This document shows positions 51,321-60,631 of a DNA stretch of 64,000 bases, one piece after another. Location of the stretch: NCBI RefSeq assembly GCF_003479405.1, contig NZ_QUHB01000005.1, forward strand, positions 62,001 through 126,000, written 5' to 3'. The number at the start of each line of letters is the position of its first letter. Within the stretch, counting starts at the first letter, position 1. A program made the position numbers and the translations under genes. The notes below the pieces were generated by a model. It was given only the letters and a program-made list of their open reading frames with translations, had not been told where the DNA came from and did no database searches. Source of the stretch: Eubacterium sp. AF16-48 (GTDB taxonomy: Bacteria; Bacillota; Clostridia; Lachnospirales; Lachnospiraceae).

Positions 51321-52493
51321 TTATTTTTTATCCTGCTTATAAAAGTTGTAAATCTGCTCATTAAAATATACCAGTCCTTTCAATGCCAGATGACTATCAT
51401 CCTCAAACATATAATCATCATATTCCATGGATGTTAAATCAGCTAATTTCACATTATTATTTTTTGCAAAATTCCGTACTGCACCATAAAGTTCATCTCT
51501 CTTTGCCTTAGGGAAATTAGTGTAATCTGCCCACTTGGCATTAAGGGGCTGCATAACCATCATTACATCTATATTTTCCTGTCTGCAAATATCTATAAAA
51601 CATTTAAGGTCGTCAAATTCCATGGAATCTGACGTATACTGCAGGTCTTTAAATGCTTTCTTTTTTACCTTCTCTTTGTAATTTTTATTGTAAATCCTGT
51701 CACTCATTCCAAAACGGTTATGACCTGATTTCTTCTCACCACGCTTTACCGCCTTTTTGTATAATTTATTCCAATGGGTTATCCGGTCTTTTCCACCCTC
51801 ATTGGTGTCATTATTGTACCCCTTTACAACAGATGCAATGTATAGCTTTGTATCTGCCTTGTAATTAGCCAGTGCACTGTGAACATTTTTTCTTACTGTA
51901 TCAATAACATTTCCGTTATTATCCCTGTACCATTTTATGTCCTGCCTAATGTTTTTCCACATTGTAGGATTTTCGTCTGTCAGTTCCTTTATTCTCTTAA
52001 TGACGTAGTCCTTTGTTTCGTCACTAATTTCTTTATTTTTAAGAAATGCTATCATATTGGTTTCTGAATACATTGAGCCAAAGGCATCCTTTCTGAAACC
52101 ATATGACTTAAACCATTGAGGTGATACACTTATTACCACCTTTTTTCCTTTAAGTTCCTGACCTATGGAGCCTAGAATTATGGCATGTCCTAAGCTTTGA
52201 AAACCGCCCTTTCCAATAAACACCGGCTTTATGTCACTGTTTTTATAAATGCTGTCGGCATGGAAACCTGAGCGTTGACAGTGTTTTAATTCCGACGAAC
52301 CAAAAACAGCAAAAACATTATCGTTATCTACTAATTTTTTCATTCCGTCATTGCACCCAAATTTTGTGGTGCTAATCCATGTCCCATATCTTATGTTGTA
52401 GGCAGGTATGCCGTTTTTTGTGGCAATTCCTACCCCGGTTATGGTAACTAAAAACATAATAAATGCAATTCCCATTGCCTTAATGTTTTTCAT
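51321..52493 (-). CDS. dltD: D-alanyl-lipoteichoic acid transfer protein DltD
   Basis: 390 residues. N-terminal membrane anchor (AMGIAFIMFLVTITGVGI), extracellular SGNH-like hydrolase fold: catalytic Ser in VFGSSELKHCQR, and Asp/His in FEDDSHLALKGLVYF. It acts last in transferring D-alanine to teichoic acids. It is in the dlt operon, 15 bases after dltC. Confidence 0.92.
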   Translation of the reverse strand: MKNIKAMGIAFIMFLVTITGVGIATKNGIPAYNIRYGTWISTTKFGCNDGMKKLVDNDNVFAVFGSSELKHCQRSGFHADSIYKNSDIKPVFIGKGGFQSLGHAIILGSIGQELKGKKVVISVSPQWFKSYGFRKDAFGSMYSETNMIAFLKNKEISDETKDYVIKRIKELTDENPTMWKNIRQDIKWYRDNNGNVIDTVRKNVHSALANYKADTKLYIASVVKGYNNDTNEGGKDRITHWNKLYKKAVKRGEKKSGHNRFGMSDRIYNKNYKEKVKKKAFKDLQYTSDSMEFDDLKCFIDICRQENIDVMMVMQPLNAKWADYTNFPKAKRDELYGAVRNFAKNNNVKLADLTSMEYDDYMFEDDSHLALKGLVYFNEQIYNFYKQDKK

Positions 52494-52508
52494 TGTAATC
52501 TACCTCTG

Positions 52509-52739
52509 TTATTTCTTTTCTTCTACTAAAGCAATAATTTTGTTTGCTGTATTTACCTGACTTCTTACTACCTCTGATGGAGATATTACTACCCCAAGTT
52601 CATCTTCAATCATAGCTAACAACTCAGCAAATGCTAATGAATCCATAAGTTCTTCCTCAAATAAATCCATATCTAAATCTTCTCTTACTACATCATCGTC
52701 ACATACTTCTTCTAATAAATCTAAAACTTTCTCTTTCAT
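52509..52739 (-). CDS. dltC: D-alanyl carrier protein DltC
   Basis: 76 residues, acidic. The phosphopantetheine attachment Ser is in LFEEELMDSLAFAELLAMIE. It carries activated D-alanine from DltA to the membrane step. It lies between dltB and dltD. GAAAGGACATGTGAA precedes the ATG. Confidence 0.93.
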   Translation of the reverse strand: MKEKVLDLLEEVCDDDVVREDLDMDLFEEELMDSLAFAELLAMIEDELGVVISPSEVVRSQVNTANKIIALVEEKK

Positions 52740-52779
52740 TTCACATGTCCTTTCTAACTCTAAAACTTTTTATTTATAT

Positions 52780-53925
52780 TTATATAAGATGTCCTGAGAA
52801 TATCAGGAATCCAAACATCACAAGATTAATTGTCACTGCCCATGACAGAACACAATACCATTTTTTCTTTTTATTTCTCTTATAGAATTTTGATTTCTTC
52901 TGATAAATTTCCGTCAGTGCCAAAAGTATTCCATGGTACAAACCATATACTATGTAACACAGGCTAAGTCCGTGCCACACACCCATAACAAACATATTTA
53001 TAATGAAGCCCACTGAGGCTGTTGTCAGTCTGGTTTTAAAACGCTTTTTCTTTGTGGATGAAATAATAAATCTGGTAAATATAAAATCCCTGAACCACTC
53101 TGACAAAGATATATGCCACCTTGCCCAGAAATCCTTCATATCCTTACTTATAAAAGGCTTGTTAAAGTTGTCCGGCACCTTAACTCCCAGCATATATCCG
53201 CATCCCACTGCCATAAGGCTGTAGCCTGCGAAATCAAAAAACATATATATTCCATAGGTGTATGCATAAGCAATTTCATTTAATACCGTAGGCTCTACCA
53301 CCTGCATCATAACCTTGTAAGCCAGGTCTGCCAACACAAATTTATATACAATACCCACAAAGAATTTTTCCAATCCTTTTCCAAATAATTCAAGATATTC
53401 GCTTCTCTTATAGGCTTTCTGTATATCTCCCTCAAATCTTCTGCTTCGGTCAATGGGGCCACAGCTGAATGTTGGGAAGAAAATCAGAAATGCCGTAAAA
53501 TCTGAAACAGAAATGTGCTCTATAACTCCGTCATACATTTCTATTATGATTTGAACCACTCTGAAAGTTAAATATGATATTCCAATAAACTGAAACCACC
53601 CAAGACCCTTAAAGGCATCCAGTTCATTTAGTTTACATAACGCAAGGGGTACAATTGTCAGAAAAACAAACAATCTGTATATCCACAGCACCCTGCCTTT
53701 TTTTCTTATTTGCTCATAAATCTTAACTAATGCAAGTTCTATAAGGAAATAAATTACAAAATAAATTAATGCTGCCGGTGTATCTGTAAGCACCAGTGTT
53801 ATAAACAGGACAGAAACTGCTATATCGTACCACTTAAGTGTTTTTTCACAAAGTCCGATTATAAGGGCAATTACCAAAACCGGTATTAACATTGTGAAAA
53901 AAAATTCTCCTGAAAAAAAACTCAT
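52780..53925 (-). CDS. dltB: D-alanine export protein DltB (MBOAT)
   Basis: 381 residues, about 11 membrane segments. The MBOAT motifs are KDFWARWHISLSEWFRDFIF and MGVWHGLSLCYIVYG, where the His is catalytic. It passes D-alanyl groups across the membrane. The start overlaps the dltA stop by one base. Confidence 0.94.
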   Translation of the reverse strand: MSFFSGEFFFTMLIPVLVIALIIGLCEKTLKWYDIAVSVLFITLVLTDTPAALIYFVIYFLIELALVKIYEQIRKKGRVLWIYRLFVFLTIVPLALCKLNELDAFKGLGWFQFIGISYLTFRVVQIIIEMYDGVIEHISVSDFTAFLIFFPTFSCGPIDRSRRFEGDIQKAYKRSEYLELFGKGLEKFFVGIVYKFVLADLAYKVMMQVVEPTVLNEIAYAYTYGIYMFFDFAGYSLMAVGCGYMLGVKVPDNFNKPFISKDMKDFWARWHISLSEWFRDFIFTRFIISSTKKKRFKTRLTTASVGFIINMFVMGVWHGLSLCYIVYGLYHGILLALTEIYQKKSKFYKRNKKKKWYCVLSWAVTINLVMFGFLIFSGHLI

Positions 53926-55457
53926 TACAAAAGACCTCCAAGATATTTTCTGTCAGCCTTACCATTAATGTTCATTGGTATTTCTTCAACATATTTAACC
54001 TTCTTAGGTATCATATACACAGGAAGGATTTCCTTTAACTGCTTTTTAACCTCTCTTCCAAACTCACTTGGAGTTTTTCCGTCAAGATTTCCTGTAACAA
54101 AAGCTATAAGGCTTCTTACTTTTCCTTCTTTCATATTAGGTAACACCACTGCATGGCTTATTTGAGGAAGTCTTAACATGTTGTTTTCAATATCTTCCAC
54201 TTCAATTCTATATCCGTTTAATTTTACCTGAAGATCAATTCTTCCATTGTAATAAAGCTGTCCGCCAATCTTGTATCCTGCATCTCCCGTATGGTATCCA
54301 CGATACATTTTTCCTTCTCTTTCACAGGTGAAAAAGGCTTTTTCGGTAAGGTCATCTCTTTTAAAATATCCTGTACTTACAGTATCACCTATTATAATAA
54401 TTTCTCCCTGCTCGCCTTCAGGAAGGCTGTTTCCCTGTTCGTCATGTATTTCAAGCCATGTGCCTTTCTTCTCATGTCCTACCGGAAGTGATTTTCCTTT
54501 AGCCATGGTTTCTTCTAACAATTCAGGTGTAATCAGCACATCTGATACTGCTACAGTAGATTCTGTAGGCCCATATGTGTTAATAATTTTTACATCCGGA
54601 AATCTCTCCTGCAATTTCTTTGTAGTGGATGTTGTAAGCACCTCTCCACAAAATAAAAATACTTTAAGATTCGGCATCATTGTGCTACAGAATTTCTTAT
54701 CTGCTAAACACATATCTGCAAAGGACGGCGTTGAAACCCACACATTGAGATTCGCCTCTTCAAAATGATTAAACATTGCATTGTAATCTTCCTGCATTTT
54801 CTTTGTTAATGTATGAAGGGTTCCACCTAAAGCTAAACAGGTGTACAAATCCATTACTGATAAATCAAAGGAAAACGGTGCCTGATTACCAAAGTTAAAT
54901 ATTTCATTTTCCTTTACCTCGCCGCATAATGTAACAGACCAGTCTAAATAATTGTTAAGGCAGTCAAAGGTAATCTGAACTCCCTTTGGCTTTCCTGTGC
55001 TGCCGGATGTGAAAATAATATAATATGTATCATCCGGCTTTACCCAATTTTCCACCTTGGCAGTTTCTTCTTCCTTCTCTATAATTTCCTTTATCTTGTC
55101 TAAATTTATTACATTTTCATTATCTAGTGTGATGTCTCCCTCCACCTGAAAAATAACCTCAGGCTCAACACACTCCACTGTTGCCTCAACCCTTGTGTCA
55201 GGAATTGAAATGTCCTGGGGACAATATGCCTTTCCTGCCTTAACACATGCAAGAAAGCACACAATCATATATGGATTTTTATGTCCGTATACAATTACAG
55301 GTGTTTTAGTATCACCATAATTTCTATATATCCATGTAGCAAGCTTATCTGAATAAGCATCCAGCTGACCATAAGAAAGACAGGAATCGTCACTTTTAAT
55401 AGCTATCCTGTCTCCATTTTCTGTTGCAAATCTTTTAATTTTTTTTAAAATATTCAT
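53925..55457 (-). CDS. dltA: D-alanine--carrier protein ligase DltA
   Basis: 510 residues. An adenylate-forming enzyme activating D-alanine. Motifs: YYIIFTSGSTGKPKGVQIT (P-loop-like), NTYGPTESTVAVSD, YHTGDAGYKIGGQLYYNGR and NGKADRKYLGG with the catalytic Lys in the hinge domain. It is the first gene of the operon. D-alanylation lowers the negative charge of the wall and gives resistance to cationic peptides. Confidence 0.95.
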   Translation of the reverse strand: MNILKKIKRFATENGDRIAIKSDDSCLSYGQLDAYSDKLATWIYRNYGDTKTPVIVYGHKNPYMIVCFLACVKAGKAYCPQDISIPDTRVEATVECVEPEVIFQVEGDITLDNENVINLDKIKEIIEKEEETAKVENWVKPDDTYYIIFTSGSTGKPKGVQITFDCLNNYLDWSVTLCGEVKENEIFNFGNQAPFSFDLSVMDLYTCLALGGTLHTLTKKMQEDYNAMFNHFEEANLNVWVSTPSFADMCLADKKFCSTMMPNLKVFLFCGEVLTTSTTKKLQERFPDVKIINTYGPTESTVAVSDVLITPELLEETMAKGKSLPVGHEKKGTWLEIHDEQGNSLPEGEQGEIIIIGDTVSTGYFKRDDLTEKAFFTCEREGKMYRGYHTGDAGYKIGGQLYYNGRIDLQVKLNGYRIEVEDIENNMLRLPQISHAVVLPNMKEGKVRSLIAFVTGNLDGKTPSEFGREVKKQLKEILPVYMIPKKVKYVEEIPMNINGKADRKYLGGLL

Positions 55458-55818
55458 ATCACTAATCCCTTTGTAAAATATATTTGTGCCTTAAAAAAGG
55501 TAAGTTTTTTCAATGATGATACAATTGTGATACAATTGTACTATCTTGGCTAATACAAACTATACAACTTATACATATTAATTACAAGTGTTTTTTTATT
55601 AAGATTTCTATACAATTATTAAGATTTCTATACAATTATTAAGATTTTCTGCAAACTGTCATATATTTAAGTGTATGATATAAGCTGTTTTGTCCCTTGA
55701 TTTGTAATTAATTCCATAAAAAATGCCTTATTAAAAGATAGATAATCATTTTAACTACTTCTTAATAAGACATTTATTATTTTAAACTTATGAATTACTA
55801 ATTTTTCCCTATACTTTA
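55458..55818. other. AT-rich upstream region of dlt with short repeats
   Basis: 361 bases without a gene. Two 11-base copies of GATACAATTGT (55518-55528 and 55529-55539), each containing the palindrome ACAATTGT, could be operator sites. Further along, ATTAAGATTTCTATACAATT is repeated (55598, 55618, and a partial at 55638), which may be a tandem slip repeat. Confidence 0.55.
55518..55539 (-). promoter_or_regulatory. Tandem palindromic sites upstream of dltA
   Basis: Two adjacent GATACAATTGT copies, about 60 bases upstream of dltA, each with the palindrome ACAATTGT. The arrangement suits a dimeric repressor or activator. No regulator gene is adjacent. Confidence 0.4.
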
Positions 55819-57696
55819 CTAATGTGATTTAACCTTAGTCCAAAGACTTGCACAGTATTCCTTTATATCCTGTTTTCTATCTTTAAATTCTTCATTCTTC
55901 TCATTAGACGTATCCGGTGCACATGCGGGATTTCCCTTATATTCATCATCCCTGAAATGTTCGTATACAGACTTCACACCACTGTCATATCCAATATATC
56001 TTGTATTTTCTAAAGCCACATCCTCCTGTAAAAAGTAATTAATATATTTATGGGCTAATTCAGTATTTTTGCAATTCTTAGTAATAATCATTGCATCAAT
56101 CCACACATTTGAACCCTGATTTGGTACAAAAAATCCCATATTTTCATTTTCGGAAATTATATATGCACCATCTCCGGAATACACAACCGCCATATCTTTA
56201 TTGCCGGAAATCATGTTATCCATAACATCATCTCCAACATATACCGGTTTCATAGTTTTCTGCTGGTCTATCAGCCAATTGTATGCCTCATCTAACTGGG
56301 ATTTTTTATCTGTATTCATGGAATATCCCAGTGCCTTAAGAGCCACCATTAAGGAGTCCCTTTCTGAGTCATACATATAAATTTTGCCGCTATACTTTTT
56401 GTTCTTTAAAATATCCCATCCCTCAGCTAAATCCTTCTCATCTACCTTAGTTTTGTCATAGACAATACCTACTGTTCCCCAGTAATATGGCACGCCGTAC
56501 TGACTACCTTTATCAAAGCTGTTTTCAAGAAGGGAAGGAATAATCTTATCCTTGTTGGTTATAAGATTCCAATCTATCTTCTGAAGATAATCCTCGCTAA
56601 TTAACCTTTCAACCATGTAATCAGAAGGGATAATAACATCATATTCCGCACCGCTTTGAATTTTGGTATACATGGTTTCGTTAGAATCAAAGGTTTCGTA
56701 AACAACATCACAGTTGTTCTCTTTCTCAAATCTGTCTATTAACTGTGGGTCAACGTATTCTCCGCTGTTAAAAACCCTAAGTACCGGTCTGCTGCTTATA
56801 TTGTTAAATCTTACTACACAAAATACTGCAACACCTACTACCGCAACGGCACTAACCACTGCCACCACGCGCTTCCACACTCCTGTTGCAGCACTTGCCT
56901 TCTCAACATTTTGCCCTCTTTTCTTCTTATAAATGGCAGGTATTACATTTATAACCACCAGTACCACAACAATAAGTAAAATAAGAAGAGTTGACAGTGC
57001 GTTTATAGTCGGGTTGGTTCTCTTTGACATGTTGTACACAACTATGGAAATGTTTGACACCCCATTTCCTGTTACAAAGTATGAAACCACAAAATCATCC
57101 ATTGACATTGTAAAGGCAAGGAGCATTCCCGCATAAATTCCCGGTTTTAACATTGGAATAATTACCTTTGTTAATGCCTGAAATGGTGTTGCCCCTAAGT
57201 CCATTGCCACGTCTGCCAGATTATGATCCATGCTTCTTACTTTTGGATATACACTGATAATAACGTAAGGGGTACAAAATGCTATATGTGCCAAAAGCAT
57301 GGTAATATAGCCTCTTTCCATTCTAACTGACGTAAATAAAATCATCAGTCCTATAGCCGTAACTATATCCGGATTCATTATGGGCATATTATTTACGTTA
57401 AGAAGCCATTCCTTAAGCACTTTTCTGCTTTTTGACAAACCGATGGCTGTTATTGTTCCAAGAATGGTGGATACCACCGTGGCAATTAACGCAATACTTA
57501 TGGAAACGTATACTGCTGATATTATGTTGTTATCTGTTAAAAGCTTCCTGTACCATCTAAGGGAAAATCCTGCAAAGTTGGTAAGGGATTTTGATGAGTT
57601 AAATGAGAAAAACATTGTCACCAAAATCGGCAGATAAAAAAACACAAACATTAATGTAATGTATAATTTTGAGCCTATGGAGATTTTCTTTTTCAT
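55819..57696 (-). CDS. potCD: Fusion of spermidine/putrescine permease PotC and binding protein PotD
   Basis: 625 residues. Residues 1-265 form the PotC-type permease with about six helices (ITLMFVFFYLPILVTMFFSF, LADVAMDLGATPFQALTKVI, the EAA loop). A seventh helix (VVAVVSAVAVVGVAVFCVV, about 280-300) then tethers the ~320-residue binding domain outside (RVFNSGEYVDPQLIDRFEKE, YDVIIPSDYMVERL, GSNVWIDAMIITKNC). The start overlaps potB by 4 bases. The fused layout removes the need for a lipoprotein anchor. Polyamine specificity is inferred from the family. Confidence 0.92.
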   Translation of the reverse strand: MKKKISIGSKLYITLMFVFFYLPILVTMFFSFNSSKSLTNFAGFSLRWYRKLLTDNNIISAVYVSISIALIATVVSTILGTITAIGLSKSRKVLKEWLLNVNNMPIMNPDIVTAIGLMILFTSVRMERGYITMLLAHIAFCTPYVIISVYPKVRSMDHNLADVAMDLGATPFQALTKVIIPMLKPGIYAGMLLAFTMSMDDFVVSYFVTGNGVSNISIVVYNMSKRTNPTINALSTLLILLIVVVLVVINVIPAIYKKKRGQNVEKASAATGVWKRVVAVVSAVAVVGVAVFCVVRFNNISSRPVLRVFNSGEYVDPQLIDRFEKENNCDVVYETFDSNETMYTKIQSGAEYDVIIPSDYMVERLISEDYLQKIDWNLITNKDKIIPSLLENSFDKGSQYGVPYYWGTVGIVYDKTKVDEKDLAEGWDILKNKKYSGKIYMYDSERDSLMVALKALGYSMNTDKKSQLDEAYNWLIDQQKTMKPVYVGDDVMDNMISGNKDMAVVYSGDGAYIISENENMGFFVPNQGSNVWIDAMIITKNCKNTELAHKYINYFLQEDVALENTRYIGYDSGVKSVYEHFRDDEYKGNPACAPDTSNEKNEEFKDRKQDIKEYCASLWTKVKSH

Positions 57697-58523
57697 TTGT
57701 CACCTCCATTTTCTTCCGGATCAATCTTTTTCATTAATCCCATCATTGCCAATATTATTATTGCAAGAATAACTGATATTGCACTTCCGAAATTCCAGTC
57801 TCCCACGGAAATAAACTGGTTTTCAATAAGGTTACCAATTAATACAAACTGATGTCCTCCTAACAATACCGGAATTACGAATGATGATATGGATAACAAA
57901 AATACCATGGTAACACCACTTATAACTCCAGGAAGGGACAACTTAAGTATAACCTTCGTAAAGGTCTGAAATTTATTTGCTCCCAAATCTCCTGCTGCTT
58001 CTACCAATGAATGATCCATTTTGGCTAATGACGTATGAATAGGTATAACCATAAAGGGAAGCAGGTCACATACCAATCCCATAATAACCGAGAAATTGGT
58101 GTACATCATAGTTACCGGATTAAGTCCTATGGCTTTTAATAACGTATTCACTATTCCGTTGTCTGAAAGAAGGCTAATCCACGCATATGTCCTAAGCAGG
58201 GTGTTAATCCACATAGGAATTGTAACTAAAAGTATTAAAATATTTTGTATTTCATCATTAAATTTCGATATTATATATGCCATGGGATACGCCAAAGCAA
58301 GGCATATCACTGTGGTTATCAGTCCCATTTCCAATGATTTTACAAATACATTAAGGTAAACCGGGTCTGATATTTTTTTGAAATTATCTAATGTAAAATG
58401 TATCGTAATAAGGGAATTATCCCCTGTGGTTACGGAATATAGCACAACTAATACAAGGGGAAGTGCTATAAGCAAAAACGACCATAACACATAGGGCTTT
58501 ACCAGTCCTTTGAAATGCTGCAT
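57693..58523 (-). CDS. potB: Spermidine/putrescine permease PotB
   Basis: 276 residues, six membrane helices. The EAA loop is in HSLVEAAGDLGANKFQTFTK, the ATPase contact. The N-terminus GLVKPYVLWSFLLIALPLVL and AWISLLSDNGIVNTLL are typical. It forms the translocation channel with the PotC part of the next gene. It lies 10 bases after potA. Confidence 0.93.
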   Translation of the reverse strand: MQHFKGLVKPYVLWSFLLIALPLVLVVLYSVTTGDNSLITIHFTLDNFKKISDPVYLNVFVKSLEMGLITTVICLALAYPMAYIISKFNDEIQNILILLVTIPMWINTLLRTYAWISLLSDNGIVNTLLKAIGLNPVTMMYTNFSVIMGLVCDLLPFMVIPIHTSLAKMDHSLVEAAGDLGANKFQTFTKVILKLSLPGVISGVTMVFLLSISSFVIPVLLGGHQFVLIGNLIENQFISVGDWNFGSAISVILAIIILAMMGLMKKIDPEENGGDK

Positions 58524-58532
58524 AGCTACCTC

Positions 58533-59576
58533 CTAATTTTCCATTTTGTGCATAACCTGAATATCATAAGGGTCTATGGTAAGACCTATTTCAATTCCCA
58601 ACTCGATATTTTCCGTAGTATGCACCTTATAATTTCTGTATTTGCACTGCACCAGATACTCATAATGAACACCTTTAAAAATTTTTGACACAACCTTTCC
58701 TACAACTTTGCCCTCTTCCGGTGCCACTATATCCATATCTTCCGGTCTTAAAACTACCTCAATTTCCTCGTTATCCTTAAATCCCTTGTCAACACATTCC
58801 CACATTACATCATCAAACTTAACAAGGCAGTCCTTTATCATATTTCCTTCAATAATATTGGATTCTCCAATAAATTCCGCCACAAATCTGTTTTGTGGTT
58901 CGTTGTAAATATCAATGGGGGTGCCTATCTGCTGAATAACTCCGTCGTTCATTACAACTATTGTATCAGACATGGTAAGAGCTTCCTCCTGGTCGTGAGT
59001 TACAAATATAAAGGTTATGCCTACTTCCTTTTGAATTTTTTTAAGCTCCGTCTGCATATCCTTTCTAAGCTTCGCATCAAGGGCACCTAGTGGCTCATCA
59101 AGAAGTAAAATCTTTGGTTCATTAACCAAAGCCCTTGCAATGGCAACTCTTTGCTGCTGCCCTCCTGAAAGGCTTGTTACATCCCTTTTCTCATATCCTT
59201 TAAGACCTACTAATTCAAGCATTCTCTTCACTTTTTTATCTATTATATTTTTGTCTGTCTTTTTTAAATTAAGACCGAAAGCTATATTGTCGTACACATT
59301 TAAAAATGGAAAAAGGGCATATTTCTGGAATACAGTGTTGATTTCTCTTTTATATGGTGGAATCTTTGAGATATCCTTACCACTTACTAACACCTGTCCG
59401 TTACTTGGCTCTTCAAAACCGCCTATTATTCTGAGAATTGTGGTTTTTCCGCAACCACTTGGCCCTAAAAGTGTAAGAAATTCATTTTCATAGATATTTA
59501 AGTCAATTCCTCTTAAAACCTGTTGTTCCCCAAAGTTTTTTGAAATATTCTTAAGTTCAATAATTGTATTTCCCAT
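58533..59576 (-). CDS. potA: Polyamine ABC transporter ATPase PotA
   Basis: 347 residues from the ATG at 59574-59576, which has AAGGAGGCAAAA upstream; a longer frame is unsupported. Walker [17 protein letters not shown], signature [16 protein letters not shown] and Walker [13 protein letters not shown]. The C-terminal TOBE domain is present ([12 protein letters not shown]). It drives import by PotB and PotC. The regulator gene lies upstream, and 14-base repeats separate them. Confidence 0.95.
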   Translation of the reverse strand: MGNTIIELKNISKNFGEQQVLRGIDLNIYENEFLTLLGPSGCGKTTILRIIGGFEEPSNGQVLVSGKDISKIPPYKREINTVFQKYALFPFLNVYDNIAFGLNLKKTDKNIIDKKVKRMLELVGLKGYEKRDVTSLSGGQQQRVAIARALVNEPKILLLDEPLGALDAKLRKDMQTELKKIQKEVGITFIFVTHDQEEALTMSDTIVVMNDGVIQQIGTPIDIYNEPQNRFVAEFIGESNIIEGNMIKDCLVKFDDVMWECVDKGFKDNEEIEVVLRPEDMDIVAPEEGKVVGKVVSKIFKGVHYEYLVQCKYRNYKVHTTENIELGIEIGLTIDPYDIQVMHKMEN

Positions 59577-59640
59577 TTTTGCCTCCTTTTTTAATAGTAT
59601 TGTCGTCTTTTCATTAGCCGGCTGATTATTCAAAGATTTC

Positions 59641-59694
59641 ATCTAAAAACCTTTATCTAAAAACCTTTATCTAAAAACTTTCATCTAAAAACTT
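59641..59694. repeat. Four tandem 14-bp units between the regulator and potA
   Basis: ATCTAAAAACCTTT-type units (59641-59654, 59655-59668, 59669-59682, 59683-59694) with small changes (CCTTTA to CTTTCA). The last unit contains the TAG stop of the regulator gene. Replication slippage or iterated protein binding are both possible. Confidence 0.8.
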
Positions 59695-60218
59695 GGTGGA
59701 CTGCTTATCCACAACACTTTTGCACCGTTTTTTGATTTAAGATAATGCTTATATTTTGCCTCGTAGTAAAATGATTCACCTTTTTTTGCCTTAAATGAAC
59801 GGTTTCCCAAAACTATCTGCACCGTTCCTGACAACACATACCCAAACTCTTCTCCCTCATGGGGATTATCCGGGTATGTAGCTCCACCTGCTTCTAATGT
59901 AAGAAGTATAGGCTCCATTATGTTTTTCTGGGCATTTGGTATTATCCACTGAATATTATTTTTTAACTCTTCATCTGTTTTTTCAAAATAATCTTCCTTT
60001 GAGAAAACTATCTGCTTGTCCTCATCGTCACTAAAAAAATGCTTTAAATCCGTGCCTAAACACTGCAACACATCTATTAATGTGGCAATAGATGGGGATG
60101 TGAGATTATTCTCCATTTGTGAAATAAATCCCTTTGACAATTCTGACCTGTCTGCCAATTCTTCCTGTGTCAGCCCGTTGGCAATTCTTAATTCTTTTAT
60201 TTTGCTTCCTATATCCAT
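59685..60218 (-). CDS. XRE-cupin transcriptional regulator
   Basis: 177 residues. Helix-turn-helix (residues 1-65: IKELRIANGLTQEELADRSE, FISQMENNLTSPSIATLI) plus a C-terminal cupin (about 105-175: NPHEGEEFGYVLSGTVQIVL, KKGESFYYEAKYKHYLKS). This is the PuuR-like arrangement. It directly precedes potA, so it is the likely regulator of polyamine uptake. It ends in a stop codon within the 14-bp repeats. Confidence 0.9.
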   Translation of the reverse strand: MDIGSKIKELRIANGLTQEELADRSELSKGFISQMENNLTSPSIATLIDVLQCLGTDLKHFFSDDEDKQIVFSKEDYFEKTDEELKNNIQWIIPNAQKNIMEPILLTLEAGGATYPDNPHEGEEFGYVLSGTVQIVLGNRSFKAKKGESFYYEAKYKHYLKSKNGAKVLWISSPPSF

Positions 60219-60439
60219 TATATAACTTAATTACCTTCCTTAGTTTTCATAAACTAAACAAAAAGTTTAGTATTTCTAACCCTAGAATACTATATAAAAA
60301 TATGGTGGGAATGTCAATATAATTGTGGTGGGATGTGAAATTATTTTTGGGATGTGAAATTATTGTGTGGTCGGTTGGATTTGTCTTTTCAAGTTTTTCA
60401 ATGGTACCCTGTGGAGAGTTGCGTGGAATTTTAGTGCTT

Positions 60440-60466
60440 CCAACTGCTTTTGGACAGTTGGTTTTT
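60440..60466 (+). repeat. CCAACTG/CAGTTGG hairpin
   Basis: 7-bp arms at 60440-60446 and 60455-60461, followed by five T. It lies in the middle of a longer partly paired stretch (CTGTGG at 60411 with CCACAG at 60491). Confidence 0.5.
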
Positions 60467-60520
60467 CATTTTCAAACTTTCCAACCGTCCCCCACAGAAA
60501 AATAAGTTATTTTGCCATCA

Positions 60521-60565
60521 AAAAAGCAGTTGAATTGTCCATTTTCAAACATTCAACTGCTTTTT
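60521..60565. terminator. Bidirectional hairpin terminator
   Basis: Perfect 15-bp arms AAAAAGCAGTTGAAT and ATTCAACTGCTTTTT with a 15-base loop, suited to termination in either direction. It lies after the acyl-CoA ligase gene in the minus direction. Confidence 0.85.
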
Positions 60566-60631
60566 GACATATAACGCTTCCGCTCCGATTCAACCACCAT
60601 AGTCTAATCACTACAGCACACCTAGCATCTA

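Larger units (their letters stand above)
60219..60631. other. Gap with repeated hairpins, no gene
   Basis: 413 bases between the regulator and the acyl-CoA ligase. It has a 20-base direct repeat (GGGATGTGAAATTATT at 60330 and 60349), the hairpin CCAACTG/CAGTTGG (60440-60461) followed by T residues, and a large hairpin at 60521-60565. The two hairpins share the words CATTTTCAAAC and CAACTGC, so one may be a diverged copy of the other. Confidence 0.6.

Noticed and set aside
60323..60505. A 60-codon plus frame in the gap before the acyl-CoA ligase
   Set aside because: It crosses hairpins and tandem repeats and lacks a ribosome site and recognisable content.
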